Positions 45,850 to 54,914 of a DNA stretch of 64,000 nucleotides are shown in pieces (position 1 is the stretch's first letter; each line of letters starts with the position of its first letter). The position numbers and the translations under genes are program-made. This DNA is from CAVYVZ01 sp963772065 (lineage in GTDB: Bacteria > Acidobacteriota > Vicinamibacteria > Vicinamibacterales > UBA2999). Where the stretch lies: NCBI GenBank assembly GCA_963772065.1, contig CAVYVZ010000010.1:124001-188000 (forward strand), written 5' to 3'. The notes below the pieces were generated by a model. That model was not told the DNA's origin. It searched no databases and saw nothing but the letters and a program-made list of their open reading frames with translations.

Positions 45850-47459
45850 CGACTCTGACCCTGCCGCTGATCCGCACGCGGATTCTGACGCTCCGTCGCG
45901 ACGAACCAGTTGTCCTGCGTCAAGGCAGCGCGGACGTCCGCGTCCAGCGCGAGAAACGCGTCCGCGCCGATCCCGCGAAACACGTTCCGCTGAAACAGCG
46001 GCCGGCTGCCGCGCCCGATCGTGAACGGCGACATCGCGCGCTCCGAGAGCCCGTTTCGCCCAAACACGTTCTGCGCGATCCTCGGCGACGCGCCGGGATG
46101 GATCACCAGCGCCGGTCCAGGATTGTCGCGAAGCTCGCTCCCGATCAGCTCGCCGCCCTCGCCCGAGAACTCGACGCCCGCCCGCGTGGCGCCGACGACT
46201 TCGACGTCCACAATCGTCAGCGCCGAAGCTGCCACGCGAAGCCCCGTGCCGAGCGGCGTCGCGGCATCGCCGACGACCCTGAAGCCCATGAACTCCGCGC
46301 CGGTGAGACCCTGCGCCACGACCGCGGCATCAGCCTCGGAAGCGGCAACGGGGAGCCGGATCGTCGCGCCGCGAGGGACGCGACTGACGACGCGAACGTA
46401 ATCTTTCAGCACGAGCTGCTCGCGATACTCGCCTGGCTCGACGACCACCGCGAAGCCGGGCGCCGCGCGCCGCATCGCGTCGGCGATCGATTCGCCCTGC
46501 CCGACCTCGATCCGCGATGTCGCGGAGGCCTGGGCGAGCGCTGGCGGCTCGGGAAGCCACTGCAGGATCCATGGCCGGGCGAGCACGACGCCGATCGCGA
46601 GAAGGATGAGCGTCACGATTGCGATCCGCGCGCGGCCGCTTCCGCCACTCGGCGCTTCGGCGGGCGCCGCCGTGGCGCCGTCTCTCTCCAGCGTGGAAGC
46701 GAACCGCTCGCCTTCGACGTAGACCGCCGTGACGTTGTCCTTGCCGCCTGCGTCGTTCGCCGCTTCGATGAGGGCGCGCACGACCTTCGGAGGGTCGCCG
46801 GCGAACCGCGTGACGATCTGAGCGATCGTCGAGGACCTGACCAGATCGCTCAAGCCGTCGCTGCACAGCAACAGCGCCGCGTCGTCTTCGAAGGGAATCG
46901 TCTCGAGGTCGACGAATTCGGGGTCGTCGGGCTGATGCGGCTCCGATCCGACATCGCGATACACCTCGTTGCGCCTCGGGTGGTGCATCGCCTCGACTTC
47001 CGACAGCTCTCCGGCATCCTCTCGCTCGCCAACGGGCGAATGGTCGCGGGTGACTTTCTCGATGCGATTGCGCCGGAGCTTGTACAGCCGTGTGTCGCCG
47101 ACGTGTCCGACCGTGGCGTGCCCGTCTTTGACGAGGGCGACGGTGAGCACGCAGGCCATCCCATTCCACTCCGGCCGGGTGCCGGCGAGCCGATGGATCT
47201 CGTTGTTCGCGACCGTCACGGCTTCGCGCACGCGTTCGGAGGCGGGTCCGGTCTCGCGTTCGAGCCGCGCGCGAAGCATGGTCAGGGCAACGGTGGCCGC
47301 CTGTCGGCCCGCGGCCTGCCCGCCAACGCCGTCGATCACCATGAAGAGACCGCGGCTGACGTCGACGTGAAACTGATCCTCGTTCCCGTCCCGCTGAAGG
47401 CCGCGATCCGTGTCCCCGGCGGCCCTCAACGTGGCGGCGTTCAAGATCGCCGTGCTCAT
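45846..47459 (-). CDS. PP2C-type Ser/Thr phosphatase with beta-helix ectodomain
   Basis: The first about 240 residues are a PP2C phosphatase with intact metal motifs: NEDQF, DGVGG at 43-47, GHVGDTRLY, LCSDGLSDLV and GGKDNVTAV. One membrane helix follows near 265-285 (ARIAIVTLILLAIGVVLARP). The outer domain of about 240 residues resembles right-handed parallel beta-helices (repeated VxGVxVxxG-like turns such as GFRVVGDAATPLGTGLRV). The 537-residue whole looks like a receptor phosphatase that opposes the adjacent kinase, in the style of PstP. It overlaps the kinase gene and lies 13 bp after the FHA gene. Confidence 0.87.
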   Translation of the reverse strand: MSTAILNAATLRAAGDTDRGLQRDGNEDQFHVDVSRGLFMVIDGVGGQAAGRQAATVALTMLRARLERETGPASERVREAVTVANNEIHRLAGTRPEWNGMACVLTVALVKDGHATVGHVGDTRLYKLRRNRIEKVTRDHSPVGEREDAGELSEVEAMHHPRRNEVYRDVGSEPHQPDDPEFVDLETIPFEDDAALLLCSDGLSDLVRSSTIAQIVTRFAGDPPKVVRALIEAANDAGGKDNVTAVYVEGERFASTLERDGATAAPAEAPSGGSGRARIAIVTLILLAIGVVLARPWILQWLPEPPALAQASATSRIEVGQGESIADAMRRAAPGFAVVVEPGEYREQLVLKDYVRVVSRVPRGATIRLPVAASEADAAVVAQGLTGAEFMGFRVVGDAATPLGTGLRVAASALTIVDVEVVGATRAGVEFSGEGGELIGSELRDNPGPALVIHPGASPRIAQNVFGRNGLSERAMSPFTIGRGSRPLFQRNVFRGIGADAFLALDADVRAALTQDNWFVATERQNPRADQRQGQSR

Positions 47460-47472
47460 GGGCGGCCGGCCG

Positions 47473-48381
47473 TCACGGCAGTGCCTGGAAGTCGAGAAAC
47501 GCCGCGTCGGCCAGGCCGATGCGCGCGCGCGCCGGAACCGGCGCTTCGACGCCGTTCTCGCGCTTCGTGCCATCCACTTCGTCGTATCCGCGCGGCACAG
47601 GACGGCCATCGAGCGTCGTCCCGAGCGAGCTCAAATCGATGAGGAAGAACAGGCCGGTTGCGGGATCGCGGCGGATGCGCGCGTGTTCGCGCGACACGTC
47701 GACGGAGGCCGCGATGCGGATGTCGACCGGATACGCGATGCCGCCGCGACCGACCGACAGCGAGTCCTTCATCATCGCGTGCGAGTGGTGGCCGGCGTCA
47801 TCGTCGTACGTAATGCGAGCCAGGGGACGAGCCTCAGCCGGTGCGGAGGAACGGGTGACGAGCTGCTCCTTGGTCGTCACGCGCTGTCCCACGTGAGCCG
47901 TGGTAATCCGTCGAGTCCGTTCGCCGACGCCGAGCTCAGGGCTCGCGGGCAGGAGCAGCTCCGAATCGACGAGAATATCGCCGGGACCGACCTCGCCATC
48001 GGGATCCTGCAAAAACTCGACGTGCCAGTCGATCCCGGCGTTCTGGACGACCGGCGCCTGGCGGCCGAGGATCCGCTCTGCGTAGCGGTGCAGCACCGTA
48101 CGGCGATTCAGCGCATCGAGCTCCTCGACGAGTGCGCGAATGGTCTGCTCCTGCAGAATAGGAACGATGCCTTCGAGCCTGGCGTATTCACTGGGGTGGA
48201 GGTACACGAGGTACCGGCTTGGAACGAGGGTCGAGTACTTCAGCGGCTCGAGGTTTTTCCGCATGTTCTCGAGAACCGCGTCAATCAGGTCGCGAGCCGG
48301 ACGCCGGATTCCGGCCCGCTCGGAGAGCTTCTGCTGCACCGTCATTGGTAAGACGAAACCGCGCCCCATAAGTTCGCGCAA
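47473..48381 (-). CDS. FHA-domain protein, FhaA-like
   Basis: The 302-residue protein has an N-terminal helical and sheet domain (about 15-120, KLSERAGIRRPARDLIDAVLENMRKNL) like DUF3662. After a linker comes an FHA domain with SVGRGGIAYPVDIRI, VDVSREHARIRR and DLSSLGTTLDG, the phosphothreonine-binding residues in place. A start at 48345 (MTVQQKL) is also possible. It is the first gene of the FHA-PP2C-kinase-SEDS/PBP-FHA operon and is divergent from the winged-helix FHA regulator. Confidence 0.83.
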   Translation of the reverse strand: MRELMGRGFVLPMTVQQKLSERAGIRRPARDLIDAVLENMRKNLEPLKYSTLVPSRYLVYLHPSEYARLEGIVPILQEQTIRALVEELDALNRRTVLHRYAERILGRQAPVVQNAGIDWHVEFLQDPDGEVGPGDILVDSELLLPASPELGVGERTRRITTAHVGQRVTTKEQLVTRSSAPAEARPLARITYDDDAGHHSHAMMKDSLSVGRGGIAYPVDIRIAASVDVSREHARIRRDPATGLFFLIDLSSLGTTLDGRPVPRGYDEVDGTKRENGVEAPVPARARIGLADAAFLDFQALP

Positions 48382-48396
48382 GCGACACGGCGCTGT

Positions 48397-48434
48397 CCTA
48401 AAGAACTGGTAAGGATTTCTTAGGTTTTGAACCA
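48397..48434. promoter_or_regulatory. candidate operator in the divergent promoter region
   Basis: The 56-bp gap between the two divergent FHA genes holds CCTAAAGAA (48397-48405) facing TTTCTTAGG (48416-48424), an imperfect palindrome. A second pair, CTGGT (48406-48410) and ACCAG (48430-48434), is interleaved with it. It is AT-richer than the surroundings. It could be a site for the adjacent OmpR-type regulator; this is inference from symmetry and position. Confidence 0.4.
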
Positions 48435-48437
48435 GCC

Positions 48438-49094
48438 GTGAAAGTCCGCTTCGGGCCCTTCACCGTTGACTCCGAGACGAGACAGCTCGTCCGCGAGGGA
48501 GGCGAGATCCGTCTCTCGCCCAAAGCCTTCGACGTGCTGTGCGTGCTGCTCGAACGGCGGCCGAAAGTGGTCGACAAGTCCGAGCTGCACGCGAGGATCT
48601 GGCCCGGCACGTTCGTAGTGGACACCAACCTGAGCATTCTGGTCGGAGAGATCCGCCGCGCGCTGGCCGACACACCCCAGCAGAGCCAATTCGTTCGCAC
48701 GGTCCACAAGGTCGGGTACGCGTTCGCCGCGCCCGCTGCCGATGTCAGCGTTCCAACCGGCGACTCGATCAAGTGCTGGCTCGCCTGGAACGATCGGACG
48801 TTCATGCTGGGCATGGGTGACAACATCATCGGACGCGCGCCGCATTGCCACGTATGGCTCGATGCAGCCGGCGTCTCGCGCCAGCACGCGAGGATTCAGA
48901 TTGCCGCGGCGGGCCGGGAGGCCTCGATCGAAGACTTGGGTAGCACCAACGGCACGTTCGTACGGGGGTCGCGGCTGGCGGCGTCAGCGAACTTGACCGA
49001 TGGCGATGTCATTCAGATCGGGGCCTCGACGCTCACCTTCCGGATGTGGGCCACGGACAGCATGAAAAGGACCGAGCGGATACGGCGCGAGTAG
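48438..49094 (+). CDS. winged-helix (OmpR-type) DNA-binding protein with C-terminal FHA domain
   Basis: Residues 1-100 form an OmpR/CadC-type winged helix: FTVDSETRQLVREGGEIRLSPK, DKSELHARIWPG and FVRTVHKVGYAF. Residues 120-205 are an FHA domain with IIGRAPHCHVWL, VSRQHARI and DLGSTNGTFVRG. There is no receiver domain, so a phosphothreonine partner rather than a histidine kinase would control it. Its position, divergent from the kinase/phosphatase operon, suggests that it transmits the phosphorylation state to transcription. Confidence 0.88.
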   Translation: MKVRFGPFTVDSETRQLVREGGEIRLSPKAFDVLCVLLERRPKVVDKSELHARIWPGTFVVDTNLSILVGEIRRALADTPQQSQFVRTVHKVGYAFAAPAADVSVPTGDSIKCWLAWNDRTFMLGMGDNIIGRAPHCHVWLDAAGVSRQHARIQIAAAGREASIEDLGSTNGTFVRGSRLAASANLTDGDVIQIGASTLTFRMWATDSMKRTERIRRE

Positions 49095-49288
49095 TAGCTA
49101 CCGCGTCCGGCGTCGGTCTCGGGTAGCATCGACCCTCCGCTCCCGCGCGCCGCCAGGTCACTCTCGAAAAGACGAACGAATCGGCGGCATGCCCACACGA
49201 GACAACCCGTTCGCAGTGGCCTCTCCGTTGCTCCGTCGCGCTTCGCCCGCGATCCACGCGAGCAACTTCAAACCAGGGGAGGCCACAT

Positions 49289-50011
49289 ATGCACGGTCGA
49301 AGGATGTTCTTGCACGCCGCCGGCGCGGCGCTGTCGATTCCCGTAATCGGGAGCGCGCTCTCATATCCCGATTTCGGGCGCGTCGAAGCGTCCTGCGGGA
49401 GCTGCGGCGACGATCCGGTATCGGCGGAGGCGCTGCGGCAGTTCAAGGCCGCGATCGGCGGCCTGACGAAGTCGGGCAAGGGCGAACACGGGCGCCAGGC
49501 CGCCGCCGCGCTCCGGGTGCTGGCCACGAACGGCAAGGCGCGGAATCTCGACGCGGAGCTCCGCAAGGCGGTCAAGCGCGAGCTCAAGACCTACGGGCGT
49601 GACAACGTGCTGCTGCGGCCGTTCGATCGCGAGCAGTTCGCCGCTACCGCGCGTGAGTTCGGGGTCGATCCAGCGCCGGAGCTCTCGACGCCCTCCACGC
49701 TTGCCGAACGGCGGCGGTGGCTGGATACGTTGCTCGCCGCTGGCGTCACCTCGCACATGGAGCGGTCCGCGGAGCTCTTCGCGTCCATCGGCGCGCAGCT
49801 CGATGCAAGAGGGCCCGTTCAGCGCGTGCAGACCAAGGAGCAGCAGATCCAGATGTGCAGGGACCTGCAGACGTACATTGCGACGGCTGAAGGTTTTATG
49901 ATCATCGCCTGCCTGCTCTGGGGACCGCTGGCGTGCGCCTACTTCTCCGGCGCGTACCTCGGAGCCAAGATTTATTTCGACACGCAGACGGAGTGCTCGA
50001 AGTGGGTTTGA
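49289..50011 (+). CDS. hypothetical exported protein with Tat-like signal
   Basis: The 240-residue protein begins MHGRRMFLHAAGAALSIPVIGSALS, a twin-arginine pattern (RRMFL) followed by a hydrophobic stretch. The body is helical and charged, and the last about 45 residues include a hydrophobic segment (GFMIIACLLWGPLACAYFSGAYLGA) and several Cys. The start has GGGGAGG upstream. It overlaps the next small membrane-protein gene. No family is recognised. A cofactor-binding or peptide-like role is possible but unsupported. Confidence 0.65.
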   Translation: MHGRRMFLHAAGAALSIPVIGSALSYPDFGRVEASCGSCGDDPVSAEALRQFKAAIGGLTKSGKGEHGRQAAAALRVLATNGKARNLDAELRKAVKRELKTYGRDNVLLRPFDREQFAATAREFGVDPAPELSTPSTLAERRRWLDTLLAAGVTSHMERSAELFASIGAQLDARGPVQRVQTKEQQIQMCRDLQTYIATAEGFMIIACLLWGPLACAYFSGAYLGAKIYFDTQTECSKWV

Positions 50012-50298
50012 AGGCGTTGCTCGCGGCGGTGGTGGTGTTCGACTACGTCGCGGGGACATTTCTCGTCTGGAATGCCTTTCAGTCGTATCCGGACCATTCC
50101 GGGATGTCTGTCTTTCGCTGGTGCGCAATCTACCTCGTCGCCGTGATCCAGCCGATCGTCTGGAGCTTCTACCATTTGCGCGTGCTCCGCGCGAAGGGAA
50201 TGGAGATCGATCCGCAGCTTCGCGCGATCGCCTTCACTCCGATGATCGTCGGGGGCATCACGCTTCTGATCGCGGTGAATCTCATCGGCGCGCGCTAG
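50002..50298 (+). CDS. small three-helix membrane protein
   Basis: The frame starts with a GTG at 50002 inside the end of the preceding gene and gives 98 residues. Three hydrophobic segments are present: LLAAVVVFDYVAGTFLVW, CAIYLVAVIQPIVWSFYHL and AFTPMIVGGITLLIAVNLIG. Overlap with the Tat-signal protein suggests coupled translation and a shared function. No family is recognised. Confidence 0.55.
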   Translation: MGLKALLAAVVVFDYVAGTFLVWNAFQSYPDHSGMSVFRWCAIYLVAVIQPIVWSFYHLRVLRAKGMEIDPQLRAIAFTPMIVGGITLLIAVNLIGAR

Positions 50299-50397
50299 GG
50301 GGACATCTCAGGCGAGAACGAACGGATCGCCGGCGCTACAACTGCTTGCAGGGTAGCTGTCGGGATTCTTGGCGTGGCGATCCCGTTCTTGTGCGTC

Positions 50398-51432
50398 TTA
50401 CGAGCTTTCCCTCGAGAACGTCTGCCACTCACCCTCAATCCGATCGGCGCTGGCCGGTGAGCTCAGGATGAGAATCCGGTAGCGGAACGTCGCCTTTGCG
50501 CCGGGTTCCAGCGGCAGGTTGAGCTCCGCATCGCCGTCGTCGAGCGACTTCTGTCCCAGCGGATTCGCCGAAAACAGACCGTATCCGCGCGCGTGCCAAT
50601 GCGTCGGATATCCGGGATTCGACGGGTGATCCAGGATCGCGATCGTCACCGGTTCGGACTCCAGCGTCCCACCGAGCAGTGCCCATCGGCCCCGCGTGCC
50701 CCACACCGCGTCGCCGCTCTTTCCCTCGCTGCTCACGTAGCGGCCCGTCACGCCCGCGTTGTCGAGCATCGGCACCGCGCTTGGCGTACCCGATGCGTCG
50801 GTGAAGATCTCGGCTTTCTCGGCGGGCTGTTCGAGCGCACGCGCCACGCGCATGCCCAGCATGCCCTCCTTGTTGTCACGAAACAGCACGCGGTCGACCG
50901 CCGTGAGCGTCGTGATGCGGTCGATGCTGCGGGTGTCGCTCGTGCCGCGGAACACAAAGTGCGTTCGCTCGCGGAGCAGCACCTTGCCGGTGGCGTCGGT
51001 CCAGTCGCTCTCGACCGTGAGCTCGCCTCGTGCGCCACCACTCTTCACGTCGACGATGCGCCGGTGATGGATCGTACCCATCTTCGGCACGCGGTCCTGC
51101 GCGATCGCGGAGGAGTTGTTCCAGAAATCGAATCCGTTGACGTCGCCGTGGTTGAACCACAGGCCCACGTGATGCGGGTGATCGACGCGCTCGCCCTTTC
51201 GGGGATCGAGCGGGAAGCCACGCGTGACGAGCGTGCCCCTGGCGGTACGCAGCGGATACAGGACCGGCTTCTTGAGCGTCGCCGGCCAGATATACGACGT
51301 GAATGGTTTCCCGTCGATCGTGATGTCGACGCGGCTCGCTGTTTCGTTCGCCTTCACGTCGACGCGCGGCCCCGGCGGCGGACCCGCGACGGCAAGCACG
51401 AAGGGCATCGCCAGCATTGCTGTCATACGCAT
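50398..51432 (-). CDS. DUF6807 (PmoA-like) secreted protein
   Basis: The 344-residue protein has a short signal peptide (to about VAGPPPG) and the marker segments of DUF6807, often labelled methane oxygenase PmoA-like: DHPHHVGLWFNHGDVNGFDFW near residue 85 and PTHWHARGYGLFSANPLG near 290. The His-rich motifs suggest metal binding. The family is unrelated to particulate methane monooxygenase in real function and often occurs with sugar-catabolic genes. It stands alone, divergent from doxX. Confidence 0.85.
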   Translation of the reverse strand: MRMTAMLAMPFVLAVAGPPPGPRVDVKANETASRVDITIDGKPFTSYIWPATLKKPVLYPLRTARGTLVTRGFPLDPRKGERVDHPHHVGLWFNHGDVNGFDFWNNSSAIAQDRVPKMGTIHHRRIVDVKSGGARGELTVESDWTDATGKVLLRERTHFVFRGTSDTRSIDRITTLTAVDRVLFRDNKEGMLGMRVARALEQPAEKAEIFTDASGTPSAVPMLDNAGVTGRYVSSEGKSGDAVWGTRGRWALLGGTLESEPVTIAILDHPSNPGYPTHWHARGYGLFSANPLGQKSLDDGDAELNLPLEPGAKATFRYRILILSSPASADRIEGEWQTFSRESS

Positions 51433-51583
51433 CGGTGCTCTCTCCGTCGATGACTGTAATCGAGAACCACGACCGCGACAACGATGCGTCGGCTCACCCC
51501 ACCAGAGTCCGTTTCACCCCATTCGACTGTGCCGCCACGGCGGCCCGCCTCATCCTGTGTGCCACAAGGAGAAGCCCGTGCGA

Positions 51584-51929
51584 ATGCTGGGTCACATCGG
51601 CTTATGGGCGTGCCAGGCAGTTCTGGCAGCCATCTTCGTGTATGCCGGCACGGCCAAGTTCACAAGCCCGCTGTGGCCGCGGATGTTCGCCCGGTGGGGC
51701 TACCCGGAAAACGTCTACCTGCTCGTGGGGGCTGTCGAGATTGTCGCCGGTCTGGCTCTTCTGGTTCCGCGAATGGCGGCGCGGGCGGCGCTCGTCCTGA
51801 TCCTGGTCATGATCGGCGCCGGGCTGACGCACATGCTGCTACGGCGAACATCAGCGCATGGTTCCAATCGTCGTCATCTCAGCGCTTCTGGGAGTTGTCG
51901 CATGGCGCCGCGATCCGCTGAGGGCGTGA
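51584..51929 (+). CDS. DoxX family membrane protein, interrupted by a +1 frameshift
   Basis: From MLGHIGLWACQAVLAAIFVYAGTAKF the sequence matches DoxX, with helices through GAGLTHML. The frame then fails near 51838. One base removed gives LYGEHQRMVPIVVISALLGVVAWRRDPLRA, the normal fourth helix and end. The product would have about 114 residues. A GTG six bases upstream is an alternative start; AAGGAGAA lies at a proper distance. It is convergent with the PilZ gene, with a gap of 6 bp. Confidence 0.72.
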
Positions 51930-51935
51930 GGTCGG

Positions 51936-53331
51936 TTACAGGAACCGCAGGTGCCGCACGGCGGCAAGCACGACGTACACGCGCTGGTTGTTGCCTCGCG
52001 AGTTCGCGGGGATCAGGTAGAACCCGCGCCCCTGCGGCTTGTAGTTCAGCGTGGAGCCGGTCATCACTTCGTCGTCGCGGAACGTGACCTCGACCTTGCG
52101 CGCCCGGGGCGTGTGGTCGAAGCAGTTCGAATCGACATGCTCGGCGTTCCCGGCCAGATCGCGAACGAAGAACACCGCTTTGAGGAGCGCCATCGGCACG
52201 AACAATCGATCGCCGGGCGCGCAGTTGACCTCAGGGCTCAAGTGCAGGTGCTGGGCATCTGGATGAAAGTTGTTCGAGTACCCTCGGAGCAGCTTCCCGT
52301 CAGCGAAGCGCACGACCACTCGCTGCCACCCGGCCGGCAGATCCGACGCGTCGTCCTGGCGCGAGGGCTGGGAGTCGGCCTCTGGTGTGGCTACTGCGTC
52401 AAGGCGGGGGCGCGGCGGCACCCAGCTCTCGGCCAGACCAAGCAGATACGCACCGGCCTTCAGCAGGCGGAACTGCGGCTCGTCGACGTCGAATCCCGTC
52501 GGGAATTCGGCGGTCAGCGTCGCTCTGTCGGCGGGCTCGGACCATACGTTGAGCGTGATCCGCTCGGCATCGCCCGCGCTGACCGGCCGCGACCCGCTGC
52601 CAATCCGCAGGGTCAGTGCCGGTATGTGACGTCGGAGCTCGATGAGGTACCTGTGAAATCGCGTCGTCGGCGGATTCGTTGCGTTGGAGGGCAGGAACGA
52701 TCGCCGCGAGCATCTGCGCCAGCCGGCGATCGATCGGATCCGTACGCTGCTCTGCCGCATCGCGCAGCTTGATCAGGGACTCGAGCACGGACGACGTCTC
52801 GTGCCACCCATCTGTGTCCTTCACTGCGCGCGCGCGCCGGCGATAGTTTTCGACGATCGTCTTGAGCGCAAACTCGGGTCTCGCGAAACTGTCGGGCACC
52901 GTGGTGGCAGGCGCCACCAGCACGGGGTGCTCGAGCGGGCGCTTGAACGCGCACGCGCTGCGGTACCGTATGCCCCCTCGCACGTCGGACACGTGGCACC
53001 GCAGAACGCGAGAGACGATGGAAACAGGGTCCTGCGATCCGGCCCCCATGACCTCGAGCACGAGCGTCGAGTCGGGCCGGAGTGCTGACGCGGTTTCGAA
53101 TTGCGCGCCGCCAGCGGAAACGTCCACGAGCCGCACGGAGCCGCCGTACTTGACGCGCGCGATCAGGGGGTCCGAAAGCTCCAGCGGATCGAGCCGCACG
53201 AACGCCCGCCGGTCGCGGCCCGCCGCGGCATCGCTCGACAGAGATGCGGCAGGTTCTCCGACAGGCGACGGCAGATCGAGCAGGTCGGCGTCCCGGACGA
53301 GAGCGAGCGACGACGATCGCACGGGTGTCAT
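51936..53331 (-). CDS. PilZ-domain protein with C-terminal DUF6982-like domain, interrupted by a +1 frameshift
   Basis: Residues 40-140 form a PilZ domain with the c-di-GMP motif pieces RRAFVR and DVSAGGAQFE. A helical middle follows (AEQRTDPIDRRLAQMLAAIVPAL). Near 52670 the frame shifts: the second part (TTRFHRYLIELRRHIPALTLRIG) and the C-terminal beta domain lie in the next frame. That domain reads VVVRFADGKLLRGYSNNFHPD to VLAAVRHLRFL. One base removed unites them into about 464 residues. It probably responds to cyclic di-GMP in the cytoplasm; the output is unknown. Confidence 0.75.
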
Positions 53332-53513
53332 GCGGCGGGCGGTTCATCGCAAGCGCGCTGCCACGAGCTCGGCTGGCGATACTGATAGATTGCGGGCAAT
53401 ACTGGCGGGACGGGACGGAGCAATCCGCCTAGCCATGTGTTGATTTGGAACACCCACGTGCGGCCGCGGGACATAACGGGACACGGCAAGCCCTCGTCGG
53501 TTAAGGTCGGAAC

Positions 53514-54914
53514 ATGGAGGATCTCACCACCGGCCGGATCACGCGCCATCTGATGAAGACCACCGGCTTCATGCTGGTGACGATGGCGTTCCAGACGCTG
53601 TACATCCTCGTCGACCTCTATTGGGTCGGGCGTCTGGGGACGGCGGCCGTGGCCGCGGTCGGAATCAGCGGCAACCTCACCTTCGTGGTTCTCGCGCTGT
53701 CCCAGATGCTCGGCGTCGGCACGACGACGCTCGTGTCGCACGCGGCGGGCCGGAAGGACCGCGATCGCGCGATTGCAATCTTCAATCAATCTCAGGTCCT
53801 CTCGGTCGCCGCAGGCGCACTCTTTCTGCTGGTCGCCATGGGCACGCGCCACGCGTACGCCGCGCGGCTTGCCGCCGACGATCTCACGCGGCAGGCGACC
53901 GCCGACTACCTGCTCTGGTTCATTCCGGCGATGGCGCTGCAGTTCACGGTCGTCGCGCTTGGCGCGGCGCTGCGCGGCACGGGCGCCTTCAAACCGGGCA
54001 TGATCGTGCAGACCGCGACCGTGATCATCAACATCGTGTTGGCGCCGTTCCTCGTGTTCGGCTGGGGCACCGGTCTGGCGATGGGTGTGGCGGGAGCGGC
54101 CGTGGCTACCCTGATCGCAATAGCCATCGGCGCGGTGTGGATGGCGGCCTACTTCCTGCGCGCCGATTCGTATCTTCGATTCACGCCGGGGCGCTGGATG
54201 CCGCGCCTGGCCGACTGGCGCGACCTGCTGAAGATCGGCCTTCCCGCGGGCGCGGAGTTCGCGCTGATGGCGGTGTATCTCGTCATCGTATACGCGGTCA
54301 TCCGCCGGTTCGGACCGCCGGCGCAGGCAGGCTTCGGCATCGGGCTGCGGATCATCCAGGCGCTGTTCCTTCCCGTGGTGGCGCTCGGCTTCGCCACGGC
54401 GGCGGTGGCGGGACAGAACTTCGGTGCGCGTCAACCCGCCCGCGTCCGCGCGACCTTTGCGGCAGCGTCATGGATGGCGGTGAGCACGATGAGCCTGTTC
54501 GTCATCCTCGCGCACGTCGCGCCCGGCGCGATCGTGCGCGTCTTCTCGGACGACCCGGCGGCGATCGCCGTCGGGGAGGAGTATCTGCGAATCGTCTCGT
54601 GGAACTTCGTGGCGTCCGGTCTCGTGTTCGTCAGCTCGAGCATGTTTCAGGCGATCGGCAACACGATACCGCCGCTCCTGACCTCGTTTTCGAGGATCGT
54701 GCTGATTGCCGTGCCACTCTACTTCCTGGCGCGCATGCCCGGATTCGTGCCGCGATGGATCTGGTACCTCTCGGTTGCGTCGGTCGCGGTGCAGATGGCG
54801 TTGAATCTGTTGCTGCTTCGGCGGGAGTTCGGACGTCGTCTGACGTTCGACCCCGTCGACTCGGGTGTTACCCGTCGATCTCCGCAAGCAGTGGGAAATG
54901 GTCCGAAGCGGTGA
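53514..54914 (+). CDS. MATE family efflux transporter
   Basis: The 466-residue protein has twelve membrane segments in two six-helix halves. The typical MATE start is MEDLTTGRITRHLMKTTGFMLVTMAFQTLYILVDLYWVGRLG. The second half opens GLPAGAEFALMAVYLVIVYAV and contains VALGFATAAVAGQNFGARQP. MATE proteins export cationic drugs or metabolites with Na+ or H+. The last 47 bp overlap the convergent nuclease gene, so the C-terminal tail after RRLTF may be an extension peculiar to this genome. Confidence 0.92.
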   Translation: MEDLTTGRITRHLMKTTGFMLVTMAFQTLYILVDLYWVGRLGTAAVAAVGISGNLTFVVLALSQMLGVGTTTLVSHAAGRKDRDRAIAIFNQSQVLSVAAGALFLLVAMGTRHAYAARLAADDLTRQATADYLLWFIPAMALQFTVVALGAALRGTGAFKPGMIVQTATVIINIVLAPFLVFGWGTGLAMGVAGAAVATLIAIAIGAVWMAAYFLRADSYLRFTPGRWMPRLADWRDLLKIGLPAGAEFALMAVYLVIVYAVIRRFGPPAQAGFGIGLRIIQALFLPVVALGFATAAVAGQNFGARQPARVRATFAAASWMAVSTMSLFVILAHVAPGAIVRVFSDDPAAIAVGEEYLRIVSWNFVASGLVFVSSSMFQAIGNTIPPLLTSFSRIVLIAVPLYFLARMPGFVPRWIWYLSVASVAVQMALNLLLLRREFGRRLTFDPVDSGVTRRSPQAVGNGPKR

